A stretch of DNA of 64,000 nt from Tetrahymena elliotti 4EA (lineage: Eukaryota > Ciliophora > Oligohymenophorea > Hymenostomatida > Tetrahymenidae): NCBI GenBank assembly GCA_000231825.2, contig JH720318.1, positions 452,539 to 516,538 on the forward strand, given 5' to 3'. Made by a program: the position numbers and the translations under genes. The notes under the pieces are model-generated. The model made no database searches and had not been told where the DNA came from. It saw only the letters and a list, made by a program, of their open reading frames with translations. This document shows, one piece after another, positions 37,814 to 51,000 of the stretch. The stretch's first letter is position 1. Each line of letters begins with the position of its first letter.

Positions 37814-40804
37814 ATGAGTATGTTTGTTGAAGACAGTTTTTGCAAAGTATCATCAGATCAAAAATTTAAGAATTTAATTACCTTTCTAGATTCTTAAAAA
37901 ATTTTAGAAGATTAAAAAGATATTTGCAAAATATTAAATTGAAAATAGGTTTATTGATAATAAGAGATGAGACCTTGGTTAAAAAATAAATAGTAAAATA
38001 CGTGTGAAGAGTAAAGCGTAGATTAGGCAAAGAATATTTTAGATTTAGTCTAACTAATCTAGTAAGAAAGAATCAGTAACTCCAAAAGTAGATAATCATT
38101 GAGAGGAGAATTTATTTTTGAGAAAATATAGGAAATAGAATTAAAGCTCAAAGAATTGTAAAAAAATAAAATTCAATAAGAATTATTAGATCATTTTGCA
38201 TCTTATATTACTTATTTGACAAATCTCTATGTGAATGTAAAGGGAGAACTTTTGGATCAGCAATATCTAAAAAAAATAGTTTAACTTAAAATGAAAATAT
38301 AATGGAAAAGCAATAGGTTTTTTACAATCATAGATGATAAGAATGAATTTTTAGTTTTCTAAAATAAAGTAGAAGCAGAAGAAAAAAACATAAAAATTAT
38401 TGACAATGACTCTACTTAAAAAATTAATTTTTCTTTTAGTAAATAGTATTTAGAGGTATAAGTATTAAATGAAATGAAAAATTATTTGGAAATTCATAGA
38501 TTACTTGAAAAGAAAGTAAGTGTTAATTCTAGTATTTATAGTTTATATGAAGCATTTGATGTAAAACAATCATAAAAGTATTACTTAGTTGTTGTTCCAT
38601 TTGATAATTAGCAGCTTTAGCCAGTAAATTCAATATCAAATTTTCTTTATCATATATATCTTCAAGATAAATACTCAGAAAATACTTCTGCTATTTCAAA
38701 AGATATTATAAGGATTGATGATAAACAATATGGATCCAAATTAGTGTTTTTAATTCAAAAGCCTTAATGTACTCTCTATGATATGATTAAAGAGAGATCT
38801 TTAAATAAGCAAAATTTTTCAAAAGGTTAGATGAAAAAAATATTTAATTAGTTGATTAACTTTCTTTTAGAAAGCTAAAATGAGTTAAGTATTAGTATAA
38901 ATGATTTAACTGTAGAAAACATAGGTTATTATAAGAATACAGATAATTACAAAGTTGTATCTTTGGATCTTTTAACAAACTAATATAATGAGTTAGTAGG
39001 TAAAATTCATTTACTTCCAAAAGAATTTTACAATTAGTATGCTTAAAATGAAATTAACAAGTTTGATAGCTATCATTATTCCATGTTTTAACTAGCCTAA
39101 ACTCTTTTACAGATTTACAATTTAAATATAAAATAATATGAATTAAGTGAATTAGATGATATATTAAAATAGCTAGAAGAGTAAGAAAAATAAAATCAAC
39201 TAGATGATTTCCTCAAGATTATCTACTATTTATTTAAATACAATAAGGAAAAAGTTAGAGAATAATTGTCTGAATTAAGTAAGAACGATTAAGAAGAAAT
39301 AAATAAATAGAAATAGGATTAAGATAAAGACGAAGTCTCTGATTCAGATCTATCAAAAAAAATTGTTGAGAAGAATAAAAAAAAGAAAAAACCTTTAACT
39401 CTCTCAGAAACCTTAAACATAGCTATTGGATATTATGAAATTAGTGATAAAAATAGGGCAGTTAAAACTTATAAGGAATTTATCCAAAAATCTTAAGAGT
39501 AAGTTTCAACAAATGATACTCATTTATTATAAGTTTAAAAAGATATAATTTTTGCAATGAAAGAAATTTCATAAATTTATTTAAGCCAAGATGATTTATA
39601 AGAAGCAATTAACAATATTAGATAAGCAGCATAATTGTGTTAGTAGTATCAATTAATTGATGATCTAAAATTAGGTATTGTTTAAAGTTTGAACCAAAAT
39701 TAATTTAAAAATTTTATAAAAGTTTCATTTGAATGGAATAGCATTGGTACGAAATTACAATAAAAAGGTTTATTAAAAGAGTAAATAAGTTTACATAAAG
39801 AAATTTTATCTTTCCTTGAATAAAATTTAACAAACCAAGTTGATTCTTCAAGTAACTAATTAGCATTTTAACAAATTAATTTAAAATTCTTTTTTTTAAT
39901 TTTTAGTTTCTAACACACTTAGTATGTTAGGAGAGGCATTTAAAAATGTTGGAAATTTTGATCTTGCTAAGTAAAACATAGAAAAATCATTTGAAATTGA
40001 TAAAAAACTTTTTGGAAATGACAGCATACAAAGTATACTATTGTTAAATTTAATTCTTAATTTATTTACAAATAAATTAAAGCTGCTATATCTCTCCATG
40101 AAGTAGGAACAGTTTGGCTATTGAAGGGTAACTTCGCAGAAGCTATTTGCAACCTTGAAAAATCTTTAGAGATTAAAAAATAAAAATTAAAAAGTTCTGA
40201 TCCAGATAGTAAATATTTTGATATGTTTTTTAGATCTAATTAAATTTTATTGTTGTAAAGTTGCAAGAGGTTTAAACAATTTGGCAGAAGCATACAGAGG
40301 TTTAGGAAATAATAAAAAAGCTTTGGAGTTATTTGAGTAAGCTTTAACTATATTTAATGAAGCTAAACTGACAGAATCATCAGAAGGTAATAGAAAAAAT
40401 AGAAAATTTTTAATAAGTATATTTTTTTAAATTTAAAAGTTTCACCAACTTTGAACAATATTGGCATTATTTTATACTAGCAAGGTAGTTATGAAAAAGG
40501 TATTGAATTTTTAGAAAAAGCACTCAAAATAGAATAAAAAATTTTAGGAGAAAATCATTAAAACAGTAAAGAATATTTCAATATAAAATTGTTAAAATAA
40601 AAATTTTTTAAATATTTAAAAGATGCACAAACAATGTTTAATATGATGATCATGCTTTAAAAAATTAACAAAATAGAAGAAGCAGTTTAATATGGGTCTT
40701 AAGCTTATAGAATATTTTTAAATATTTATCCAGCAGGACATCCTACATTGGTTTAATGCAATTAAGTTTTAACATTTTTATCATCTAAACTAAAAAATAA
40801 TTGA
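37814..40804 (+). CDS. Degenerate protein-kinase-like domain plus TPR (kinesin-light-chain-like) protein
   Basis: The start MSMFVEDSFCK is joined by a likely intron of about 120 nt to MRPWLKNKQQNTCEEQSVDQ; the start is tentative. The N-terminal third is coiled and basic. A kinase-like C-lobe follows: VFLIQKPQCTLYDMIKERSL, MKKIFNQLINFLLES, then SINDLTVENIGYY where an active kinase has HRDLKPENI, and VVSLDLL in place of DFG. No glycine loop is evident, so it is probably a pseudokinase. After a Lys/Gln/Asp linker (KNKKKKKPLTLSETL) come TPR units: NTLSMLGEAFKNVGNFDLAK, AAISLHEVGTVWLLKGNFAE, LNNLAEAYRGLGNNKKALEL and TLNNIGIILYQQGSYEKGIE with LEKALKIEQKILGENH, the kinesin-light-chain style. The end is LTFLSSKLKNN, TGA 40802-40804. 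Likely a scaffold; partner unknown. Confidence 0.75.
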
Positions 40805-41077
40805 TTAATTGTAAGTATTTTTATTTATAAATTTTATCAGGCAAAAAATATTATTCTATTTCTAAATATAACAAATAAAATAAATAAGTGGTATTTGTAG
40901 TGAATATATTTATGCTTTTCATTTAAATTCTATTTCTAAAATTAATATTTAATATCACATAATCATTGATATTTTAGATATTTTGTACACTTAAATTAAA
41001 AGATTATTTTTTTTTGTTTGCAAAAAATATTTAATTTTTGCAATTAAGATAATTTCAAAGTAGAAAAAAAAAGGAAA

Positions 41078-42649
41078 ATGAATAATAAATAAATCAAACT
41101 TTCTGTTAGGATTTCGAGAGAACTAACATTTATTAATGCCGAAGAAATTGAAAAATTTTTAGATGAACATTAATGGATAAAAGAAAAATATCAGTATTCT
41201 TAAAATATGGATCTAAATGAAATTTATGATGACTTGCTAGATTACTTAGAGTCCAAGAAAGAAAGATATGCAACTTTAAATCAAATAGTATCTTAAAATA
41301 AAGTAATTTTTATGAATTAATTTACAGGATGAGTTTTACTTAGATGATACACAACAATCAGTGCTTAATATTGTTTTATTTTTAGAAATAATAGAATAGT
41401 GAAATAGCATAATATGTGACTCAAGAATTTAAAGAATATAATTTTTTGAAAAAAGTAGATGATATGAGAGAATAGCTTTCTAATAATAAATCTTTTCTTT
41501 AAAACCATCTATAATTTATTTTGAGATCTTTAGAAACGATAATAGAAAATTAAAATAATATACCTATTTTTGTAAATTTTGATAAAATCAAATACACTAA
41601 AGCTGACGATCTTATAAGTATTTTAGAATTTTTTGGGTTTAAATAAGCAGAACCATAAAAAGAAGGGGAAACAACATTAGAATGCTAAAATGTAGACATA
41701 AATTTTACTTAAAATGCAATAGTTCATTTAAGTGATAATCTTAAGGAAGACATCTTCTTTGATGAAATATAGATTTTAAAAGAATAAGAAAGATAAAAAG
41801 AAATAGAAAAAAAAATATAAAATTTAAATGCACACAAACACAAATCTCATAATTTATATGAATTTTAGAAAAAACAAGATATTAATGGTTAAAATAAAAA
41901 TAGTATTTAGGCTAGAGTATAAGAATAGATAAAAGCTTAACTTTTCAAAAGTAGAAATCCATTCTTATAGAGATAAGGAATAACGCTTACAGAAGCTGTT
42001 TAATAAGCTTAACAAAATTAAAATATATAAGCTTAAAATTCTAATTAAAACTAATAAAACAATTTATAATAATAAGATGTTAAAGTTTTTGATCAATTTG
42101 AAAGACTTGCAGGTAATTTGAATTTTAATCCAAAAAAATATATTAAACTAAATAAAATTTATGAATATAGAAAAAGATATAGCAAAACACATAAATTAAT
42201 ATAGACAATAAGTAGAGCTCTCAGCTTTAGTTTTAGATGAAGAAATTTCCAAAATTGCTAGGAGTCATTCAGTTAACATGGGTCTAGAAAAAACATCATT
42301 TGGTCATGAAAATTTTTCAGAAAGAAAACAAGCTATTTGTTCAATATATTAAAATACAACTTTTGCATGTGAAAATATATTTTAATACTACACTTACTTA
42401 GGAGTAGCAAAGGTAATTTAAATATCAGTTTATTCAATAAAATAATTTTGTTTTTATAGATGGCTTTAGAAATTTGGAAAGAATCACATGGTAATCATGA
42501 AAATATCTTGTCAAATTCAAATAAAATTGGAGTTGGAGTAAAAAGGTAAAAGAAATTGTATTTATTTAAATAATTTTAATTATTTTAATTTAAAGAAATT
42601 AAAAAGGAATATGGTATATGACATGCATTATATGCAGAACAGATTATTG
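41078..42649 (+). CDS. PUB-like plus CAP (SCP/TAPS) domain fusion protein
   Basis: About 445 residues in five exons, ATG 41078 to TGA 42647-42649. The N-terminus (MNNKQIKLSVRISRELTFIN) is helical and acidic. Residues about 110-200 resemble a PUB/PUG domain: FLQNHLQFILRSLETIIENQ, FVNFDKIKYTKADDLISIL, EFFGFKQAEPQKEGETTLEC. A Gln-rich coil follows (EQERQKEIEKKIQ, then repeated Gln). The C-terminus is a CAP domain: LVLDEEISKIARSHSVNMGL, FGHENFSERKQ, CENI, MALEIWKESHGNHENILSNS, KIGVGVKR and GIWYMTCIICRTDY, with the two His and the Glu of the CAP cavity visible. Most CAP proteins are secreted and disulphide-bonded; this one has no signal peptide. PUB domains bind the p97/VCP tail. The CAP call is strong and the PUB call moderate. 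Confidence 0.78.
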
Positions 42650-42699
42650 AAAATAGCATAGATAAGCTTTAAAAAACCTATATAATATTATTTTTTGTA

Positions 42700-45341
42700 T
42701 CAGCATTTTAATGTTTATAAATACTTTTACCAAACTTACTTATGTTTTTTCTTAGGTAACATGCCTAAAACAATATCAATCTATTTAAATTTATTAAGAT
42801 ATAAAATTATTTTAATATTATCTTTTGCTTCTTTTATGTAGTTAAAATTATTTGCCGACCAAGGTGATGCTTTATTTTCTAAAAGTAGCTAAATTTGTAA
42901 AAAATGGAAAAATGTTTATAGAGCCATTTCAATTTCAAAATTTACTAAACAGATATTATCATAACCAGATTATATAGCAAAAAATAAAGGAGTCCTTCCC
43001 ATCTATTATTCAATTTAAAATTAGTAAGTAAAAGCTATAAATATACTCTAAAATTTCAAAATTTTTAATATTTTAAAAGTTAAATAATTATTATTACAAT
43101 ATCTTTGCAATTTACATCTGCCCCATTTTTAATAAGAATTTCCGCAATTTAGAAATGATTTCTTTTTGTTGCCCAGTGCAAAGCAGTCTAGAAAATCTAT
43201 AAAAATATTAAATAAAATGTATTTCAACTAAATTTTTACATAATCATAGTCATATACAAGATATTTATTTTCATTCAAGCACTCAATTACTTTCATAATA
43301 TCTCCTAATTTTGCTGCTTATATTAACTCATATGAGTATTTTTTTTAAAAAGGCTTACTACTAAAAATTTATATTTTTGAGAGCTTTTATTTTATCAAAT
43401 AAAAAAAAGAAATTTAAATCTGAAATCACAGAATTTAACATAGTATTACCTCTTCTAGACTAACTTTTATGCTTTTTAATTAGCAAAATGCTTTTTTTAA
43501 GGCTTTTAGTGCTTATCCAGGAGATATTTTTCTCCTTTAATTCTATTAAACAATTTATCTAAATAATATGTTGTTTTAGTTTATTAAATTATTTTATGAA
43601 TAATCTTTCTATAATTCAATAATTTGTGTATTTTGAGGTAATTCTTTCTTTGATTACTGCAAATTATTAAATTGTCTTGATGATGAACTTATAATAATAA
43701 CTGAATTATTAAAATAAATATAAAATTAACTTTTTTTAAAAAAATTTTAAATTGATGAAATTAGTTAAAATATAATTCAAACTGAAATTAATTTTTATTT
43801 CATAATAGTTTCAAAACATAGTTTATGAATATTTATTTTTTTTAATTAAACATTCATTTTAATACTTTTTACTTTGAGGAATAAAAATATAATAAAAAAA
43901 ATTTGGATAGAAAATAACAACTTTACATGGAGTTTGAGGAGTTTGATGTTTTTATTCACTTAATTTATTAATATTTTTGTTCAATTCAATTTTAGAATTA
44001 TCTTCTATCATATTTATTATGTTGTTGCTTAACTATTTGCTTTATTAGATGGAACAACCGTTTTAATTATTTTACTAATTATCTTTCAATCTTAATAAAA
44101 TTAAAATATGAAATAAATAAAGATTTTAATTTTAAAAATTTTAGTTACTTTTATTAGACATTTTATAATTATTTAATTCTTTGTTTTATATTAAATGATT
44201 ATTAAATTAATTGTCTTTATTGAACCTTCTAATTTGGATATTTTTCTTATCTGAAGATATTTTTGAAGCAAGTTGGAATATTTATTTTGAATTTATTGTC
44301 ATCATATTTGGGAATTTCTTAGAAAATATTTAACATTTAACTACCTTCTTTGATTTATGAGATATTATTATAAGATTAACAAATAATTGATGGTTTTTTT
44401 ATTTCTTCTTCACTTAACAAAACATCTGTTCTTAAAATATTTATTTTTTCTGATTGTTAACAATTTAGATTATATTAAAATCTATTTAAATTTTGATTGA
44501 GTTATTTATCTGACTGATTTTGAATTATAGAGCCTAATTTTTTTAGTATATTGTTTCTTAAATTTATCGATTTCTATTAATCATCATTTTATCTTGTATT
44601 TTCTTATTCTTCTAGACTCATATCTTATTATTGCTATTATTTTATAATTTAAGAAAGAGTAGAACAAGTAAGACTATTTTTCATTTAAAAAATACTCTCC
44701 TTACTAGAAATACTATTCATTTACTTTTTTTATAGCTCAGTTTAATAAATTATTTATTTACTTGAAGAATTATAAGAGCTAAAGATTGTTTTGTTACTAT
44801 TTTAACGTTTTATTTGAAAGTAATTATTACTATTTTCTTGCTAAAAATTATTTATGTTTGTATTAATTTGTTAAGAATCTATTTATCCACTGAGATGTAA
44901 ATTTTATCTATTGAATAGCTGTTTAAAATCACTTCTACTGCTTTAAATTAATTTACTTTATGGTTTTGTGTTCTACTCTTTTGGTTAAAATGTAGAAAGA
45001 AGATCAGATAATATAAATTGCTTGTTACTTTTGCTACGTATTTTTACAGTCCTTTCATTTGCATTTTTAGTAGGTTGACAGAAGCTTAATGTCTAAATTC
45101 TATTTTTTTGTTTAAACTATTCAATTTAAAGTTACTTAGAATCATTGCCTTCTTCATTATTATTTTTTGGAAAGTAGAATTTAGATGTAGAATTTTTATT
45201 AGATTGAGGGCTAAGAAGATGTAGTGTTTGAACATAAAAATTAGTATTTGTGGAAGAGGAGGATATTTATGCAGAGTAGTTTGATACTAAACTATGGCTT
45301 TTTACTCTCCCACTCTAGCAAATTTTTTTATTAAAATCCAT
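42700..45341 (-). CDS. Ankyrin-repeat protein with long Gln/Asn/Ser-rich N-terminus
   Basis: Minus-strand gene, start ATG 45339-45341 (MDFNKKICQSGRVKSHSLVS), stop TGA 42700-42702. The first roughly 450 residues are low complexity, rich in Gln, Asn, Ser and Lys. The C-terminal part holds ankyrin repeats: YELIQAAKLGDIMKVIECLN, TALHWATKRNHFQIAEILIK with NGADVNCKD, and GRTPLFFAIQSGYDNICL spliced to LLLENKASPWSANNF. The last splice (intron of 57 nt around 42885-42945) restores a perfect repeat, which supports the model. The tail is basic (LPKKKHK). Ankyrin repeats mediate protein binding; the partner is unknown. The gene ends only about 50 bp from the convergent PUB-CAP gene and is divergent from PACRG. 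Confidence 0.78.
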
Positions 45342-45873
45342 AGATAATACTTTACAATGTGTGAAAGGGAAGATTTAATCTGATGTTTATATTTTATTAG
45401 ATATTTGATTATATTTACTCCAGATTATGATTTAAGTTTTCAAATAGTTTTCATATAAAACTAGTATTATTCACAAAAAAATAATTTATTAAAAATTAAC
45501 ATTAAGAAAAACTAAAAAAATATTTACAAAAGTAAAACCTTAAAAAAATAGTTGATGTTTGACAATTTATTTGTATGAAATTAAACAAGTATTTTTAAAG
45601 TTTTGCATATTTTTTAGACAATTTATGACCAATTAAAATTTTCATAAGAAGTAAAAATTTATTAATAAAAATTTTCTTTAGAATACATAATATAGAGTTA
45701 TTGAAATAAATAAATAATAGTTATAAATTACCAAAAAATTATAAATTATATACAAACTAACTATTTAGAGCTAAGAAATAAAATTGCTTTCACAATTTAT
45801 TCAATTAAAACTCATTTCATTCTTTTAACATAAATTAAATAGAACATATTCAAGCATATTTAAAAACTTTTTC
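45342..45873. other. Divergent promoter region between the ankyrin gene and PACRG
   Basis: About 530 AT-rich bases between the two start codons, so both promoters should lie here. No motif is recognised. Confidence 0.6.
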
Positions 45874-47113
45874 ATGAATAACAAAAGTGTATAGTTGTAA
45901 AAGTCCCCATAATTAAAGGGATAAAATTTAGCTTCTTCTTTAGTAGCATCTGATCATATGAAAAGCTTATTAGCTAAGAATGCAAATTAAATATTTAAGC
46001 CATGGAATAATAAATATACTCCCTTTGCGCCATAGTCACCTTTTGGAGATTTTCCCAAAGATTACATGAAAGGTGTAGAAAAAACTAGAGTTTCTCCTTT
46101 AGGTATAATACATTTAATTAAAGTTGAAGTTTTTTTTCATATCAATTTAGTTTTTTATTTGGGATTAGTTATTTGATAACAATAATTGTATTAGCAATCA
46201 TGAAGTTGGAGGAGATTATTTTTATAATTTATTCTATAATAATTAGTTAGAAATAGTTAAAATATATTAAGTAGTTTAACATAAGATACTTCAAATATAG
46301 GAACAAGGATGAGCCCTTATAAAGTAAATAAAAGCTCTCCTCCAAAAGCTGGAGCATTAGAAAGAAGACCGATTCCTCAAAGTGAATTTCGTAGGTATTA
46401 TGATAGAGCTGATTTACCAATAAAAGTTAATCACTCTGGTGGAGGTAGTAAATTAATATGGAAAATTGATCCAGCTTAATTGGATTATCATCACTATTTA
46501 CCTATATTTATTGATGGTATGAGAGAGAAAGTAGATCCTTATAGAACATTAAGCATTTTAGGAACATTTGATTTAATAGAGAAAGGTGAAAATAAAATTC
46601 TACCTGTTATTCCTCAACTTATTATGCCTCTAAAAAGTATAATAATAATTTTATTTCTAATTAATATTAAAATATTTTTTATAAATAAGCAAATTTAAAC
46701 ACAAGAGATCCTGAAATTATATCTATAACACTTAGAGTTATCTAAAAACTAGTCTTATCAGGAAATATGGTTGGAGAAGCCTTAGTAAAAAGATATTACT
46801 AATTAAAATATATTAAAACAATTTTTTTTAAATAAAGGTTCCTTATTACAGATAGCTCCTACCAGTATTTAATTTATATAAAAATTACAACAAAAGTAGT
46901 GGTGATTTCATGGATTTTGGCTAAAGAAATAATATGAGTTTGGGAGATATCATACAAGAAACTTTAGAACTTCTAGAGAGATCAGGAGGGGATGTAAAAT
47001 AACAAATTTTTTAAAGTAAGAATAATATTAAATTAATTTTAATGGTAAAATAGGATGCCTTTATAAATATTAAGTATATGATACCAACATATGAAAGCTG
47101 TATTTTTGCATGA
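45874..47113 (+). CDS. PACRG: PACRG, parkin co-regulated gene homologue (ciliary inner-junction protein)
   Basis: Start MNNKSVQLQKSPQLKGQN, end TGA 47111-47113, five exons. The N-terminal 80 residues are basic and Pro/Ser-rich as in other PACRGs. The conserved core is unmistakable: [85 protein letters not shown] joined to [31 protein letters not shown] and [21 protein letters not shown] is a helical-repeat protein that, with its partner FAP20, links the A- and B-tubules of doublet microtubules at the inner junction. Introns are 46103 to about 46303, about 46640-46691, about 46788-46837 and about 47000-47054. The next gene on the same strand is an axonemal dynein heavy chain. Confidence 0.96.
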
Positions 47114-48087
47114 TTTGAAATGAAAGCTTGAAATAGTATTAGATAGAAAGGAAATAAAATAAAAAAAATAAGTAATAATTAATACATAAAAGTAAAAAAA
47201 TACGTTTAATCTTTATCAGTTATGAAATAATTATATTTATATGTTCAATCTATTTCAAATTAATATAATTATTAATTAATTGTTTTTTTAAATAAGATCT
47301 ATTGTTAACTATTTTTAAATTAAGTTTTACTTGATAATATTTTTTTGATTTTCATAAAACAGAAATCAATTATTTTAAATTTGAAATATTTCGCATATTT
47401 TTTTTTTTTTTTAAATTATCAAATAAAAAGAATTTGAAATAATTTACTTTAAATTATTTTTGTGATAACTTTTTAAAGAAGTATTTTTTCATTTATGGAT
47501 CAATGATTAAATAATCAAAAAATAAGTTATATAATTAGAGGAAAAATATTAAATGATATATTATTAAAGATCAGTGTGAAAATGAATGAATGAAAAAGTA
47601 AATAAATTACCTAATTAATTTATGAATGCTAGCTTTGATTATGTATGTATGTGTGTGTGTGAGTGAGTGAAAATAGTAAAAGGAAAAACCAAGATTTGAA
47701 AATAATTAAGTTGATTAATTATTTAAAAAATATATATGAATTGATAGGAAATATAACAATAAAAATGAAAAATTAAAGATAAATATTAAGAGAAAGATAT
47801 AATGGCAATGATTTTTGGTAGTTGCTTTATTTATAAAAAAAATAAAATCCATTCATAATATAAAGAAATTATGAAATAAAAAAGTTTGGTGTTCATGCAA
47901 AAACATTGAATTTCTTTTTAAATTAATGCAAGAACTTGGTTGATAGTCATTTATTTTTTTTTCAATTCAGGGATATTACTTTTTAATTGAAATGAACTAC
48001 AAAATCATTTGGTGTTATATAATAAATAAATTAAAACTAAATAAGAAATAAGAAAAAGTAAAAGACTATCTATCTATCTCATATCAA
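47114..48087. other. Intergenic between PACRG and the dynein heavy chain, with microsatellite
   Basis: Very AT-rich, with an A/T-rich run near 47400 and a TG/GAGT-type microsatellite at 47641-47670. It presumably holds the dynein promoter. No gene is supported. Confidence 0.6.
47641..47670. repeat. Compound microsatellite (TATG, TG, TGAG)
   Basis: Three copies of a TATG-type unit pass into a (TG) run and then (TGAG) units, about 30 bp in all. It stands out because G is rare in the surrounding sequence. Confidence 0.85.
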
Positions 48088-51000
48088 ATGGGTGATCATA
48101 GTCAAAAAGATAGCCCCGAAGATTTTATTATAAATCGTTTATCGTAGGCTTTAGGTATATAAAAAGAAAAGATAAAGAAATCTTTGGAAACATCACAAGA
48201 TGATAAAGCTGAAGTTACCAATAAGTAATTAGTTTTACTATTCATTTTCACTTTATAAACCCCTAACAATAAGTTTTGAAAACTATTTAATTTTCAGTTT
48301 TTTTTTCAGAAATCATTGAGGGATAACTCTTTAAAATTTAAAAACGACATTTAAGAGCCAATCATACCATAAATAACAATTTTATGATTGGTAAAGTTTA
48401 AATGTTACATGGATTATGGATAAACAAATAAATTGCTTTAATCTTACTTCAAAATGGTCCAACGTTTGTTTGTTAATCTTATTACTATAAACAAATTTAG
48501 AGATGAATTCCAAGGATTTGTTCAATAAGACAACTCTACAAATATATTATGGGTTTCAGGTCAATCTGAAAAGTGTACCTTCTATTATGGATAGCTTCCT
48601 CCTATAGATAAGTTTAAGAAGAAAGGTATAGTTGTTATAAAGCTGAGCCTTCATAAATTATCTAGTGAAAATGTAGCTAAGGTAATTAATCATTCTTTCA
48701 AACATTTGTTCATAGAAAAGAGATGAATTGCAAATTTTTAAATGATAAAAAACTAAAGTTTAATAAAAGGAATTATTTAAGATATTAACTCTTTTCATCT
48801 CTTAAAGGGTACTACCCATAATGGCTGTATTGCAAGCAGCTCAGATTTCAAAGCAACTTTAAAGATAATAAATTAAAAAAAGAATTTATTTTAAATACAT
48901 AAATTTAAGATATTTTGAAACTGAATTTAAAACCTCCTTTTTTACTTTTGATTTTAATTATTATTAACTTTTAATTTATAAAGAAAAATATTAATTATTC
49001 CAATAAACATATGTAAAAATGTACAAAATTTTTAAAAACCCATCCAAACGTTGTTATTGAAATATTTGCTAAGCAGATATTTTTTACACCCTTTCTATTA
49101 AGTATTTGAAATCATTTAAAGCGCAAAAAAAAAATTTATTTTTGTCGATTTTCCTTTAGATTATAGTGATGATTATTATTTGCACAAAGTTAATTAATAT
49201 TCATTTTTAAATTCAAAAAGATCTGAACTTCTTTTTTATTTAATAAATTAATTCATAATGGGAAAATTAATTTTTATTGATCTGCAATTTTTAATTTATT
49301 TTTTTTCTTCCTCTTTTAACTTCAATTTTAAATTTAATTTACTGATAAAATTTTAAATAAATTATCGCTCATCTCTTTTCTATATCTTAATTCTAAACAT
49401 AATACAATAATTATACATTTACTAATTACTGTAAAATATTGAATTATTTTTTACTTTTATTAAGTTTTAAATTTATTAAAAATAATAACATTTATAAATA
49501 GGATATTGTTGTTGTTGAAATGACCAATAACCTCTTAGAGCATTTAAATAGCGTTTTTAATGAAATTATGTCTCCTGTTATGTAAAATCCTCTGAACTAG
49601 TAAGGGTGGACTGACTTAGTTGCTAAAGACTTGATGGAAAAGTTTAATAATTATGTTGCTTAAGTATATGTCTTACTTGGATAAATAAAGGGTAAAACTA
49701 TGTTACCTCTCCCTTCTTAAAAGCTTACATCCTCTGATACTACTCCTGATAAAGATAAAGCTCATGTCTTTGAAGGATCTATTATCACTTGGACAAAGTA
49801 AATTAAAAACGTTTTAAAGCTAGAGCCTGAGTAGCTTCTTAAGTATGGAAATGATCCTGGCCCATTAGCTGAAATTGAATTCTGGTAAAATAAAAGAGAT
49901 AATTTGAATCTTATTGATGCTCAACTTAAATCAACTGAAGTATAGAACATTCTCCATTTTCTTGACAATAACAAATCAACTTATACTACTCCTTTCACTA
50001 AACTCTAAGCAGAAGTTAAAAAGGCTCGTTTGGAGGCTAATGTAATATGATAATAATAGTCTTTAGCATTTTTTTAATTAATATATTTTTTTTTATTTAG
50101 GAAAATTATAGATACTTATACACATTGAAGGATCTTTTCTCTAAATTGTAAGAATCTCAACCAAGTGACTTCCCTACTCTTTATGAACTTTTTATTCCAA
50201 TTATGCATACTATTTTGTTAATTTACAATAAATCAAAAACCTACAACTAACCTCCTAGATTAGTTGTTTTAATTAGAGAAATTTGTAATGCCATTATTTC
50301 TAATGCTTAGGCTTTTGTTGATAAAGATACCATCTTTTCTTTGATTGACAGCAAAGAAACTACTGAAGCTTGTGATAAATTGTAAGTAACTCTTGATGTT
50401 TGCAGCAAATTTAAAGATGCTTACTTTGAATATAAGGCTAAGGCAGGTGGAAACTGGAAACTTACTAGCAATGCTCTCTTTGTTAGATTAGACAGTTTCT
50501 TAGAAAGATGTCAAGATATTCTTCATTTAACTAACACTATTGTCTAGTTCAATAAACTTGAAAAAATTGAGTTGGGTGGTACTAAAGGTAAAACACTTAC
50601 AGAATCTATTGCATAGATTTTTAAGGAGTTCGAAGAAGCAGTTTAAGCTTTCACATCAGTCAGCTATGATATTATGAATATTGCTGAAAAGAAATTTGAT
50701 GATGATTTCTATGAGTTCCGCTCTAAAATCAAGGAACTTGAACGTCGTTTGGCTTCAGTTATTACACAAGGATTTGATGATTATGACACAATTTATGGTC
50801 GTTTCAAGCTTTTGGATAATTTTGAAGGGTTACTCACTCGTCCTATTATTGCTGATGAGTTAGAAAAGAAGCATATTGTTCTCCTTGAAATGTACAAGCA
50901 AGACCTCAAGTAAGTTTAAAGCATCTTCTTAGAAGGTAAACAATTTGTAGATAGTATGCATGAAAACGCCCCTCTTTTCTTAAATATGCCTCCTATTGCT

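Noticed and set aside
50674..50913. Short separate genes inside 48-63 kb
   Set aside because: All such short frames are pieces of the dynein heavy chain split at TAA/TAG Gln codons, or shadows of it.
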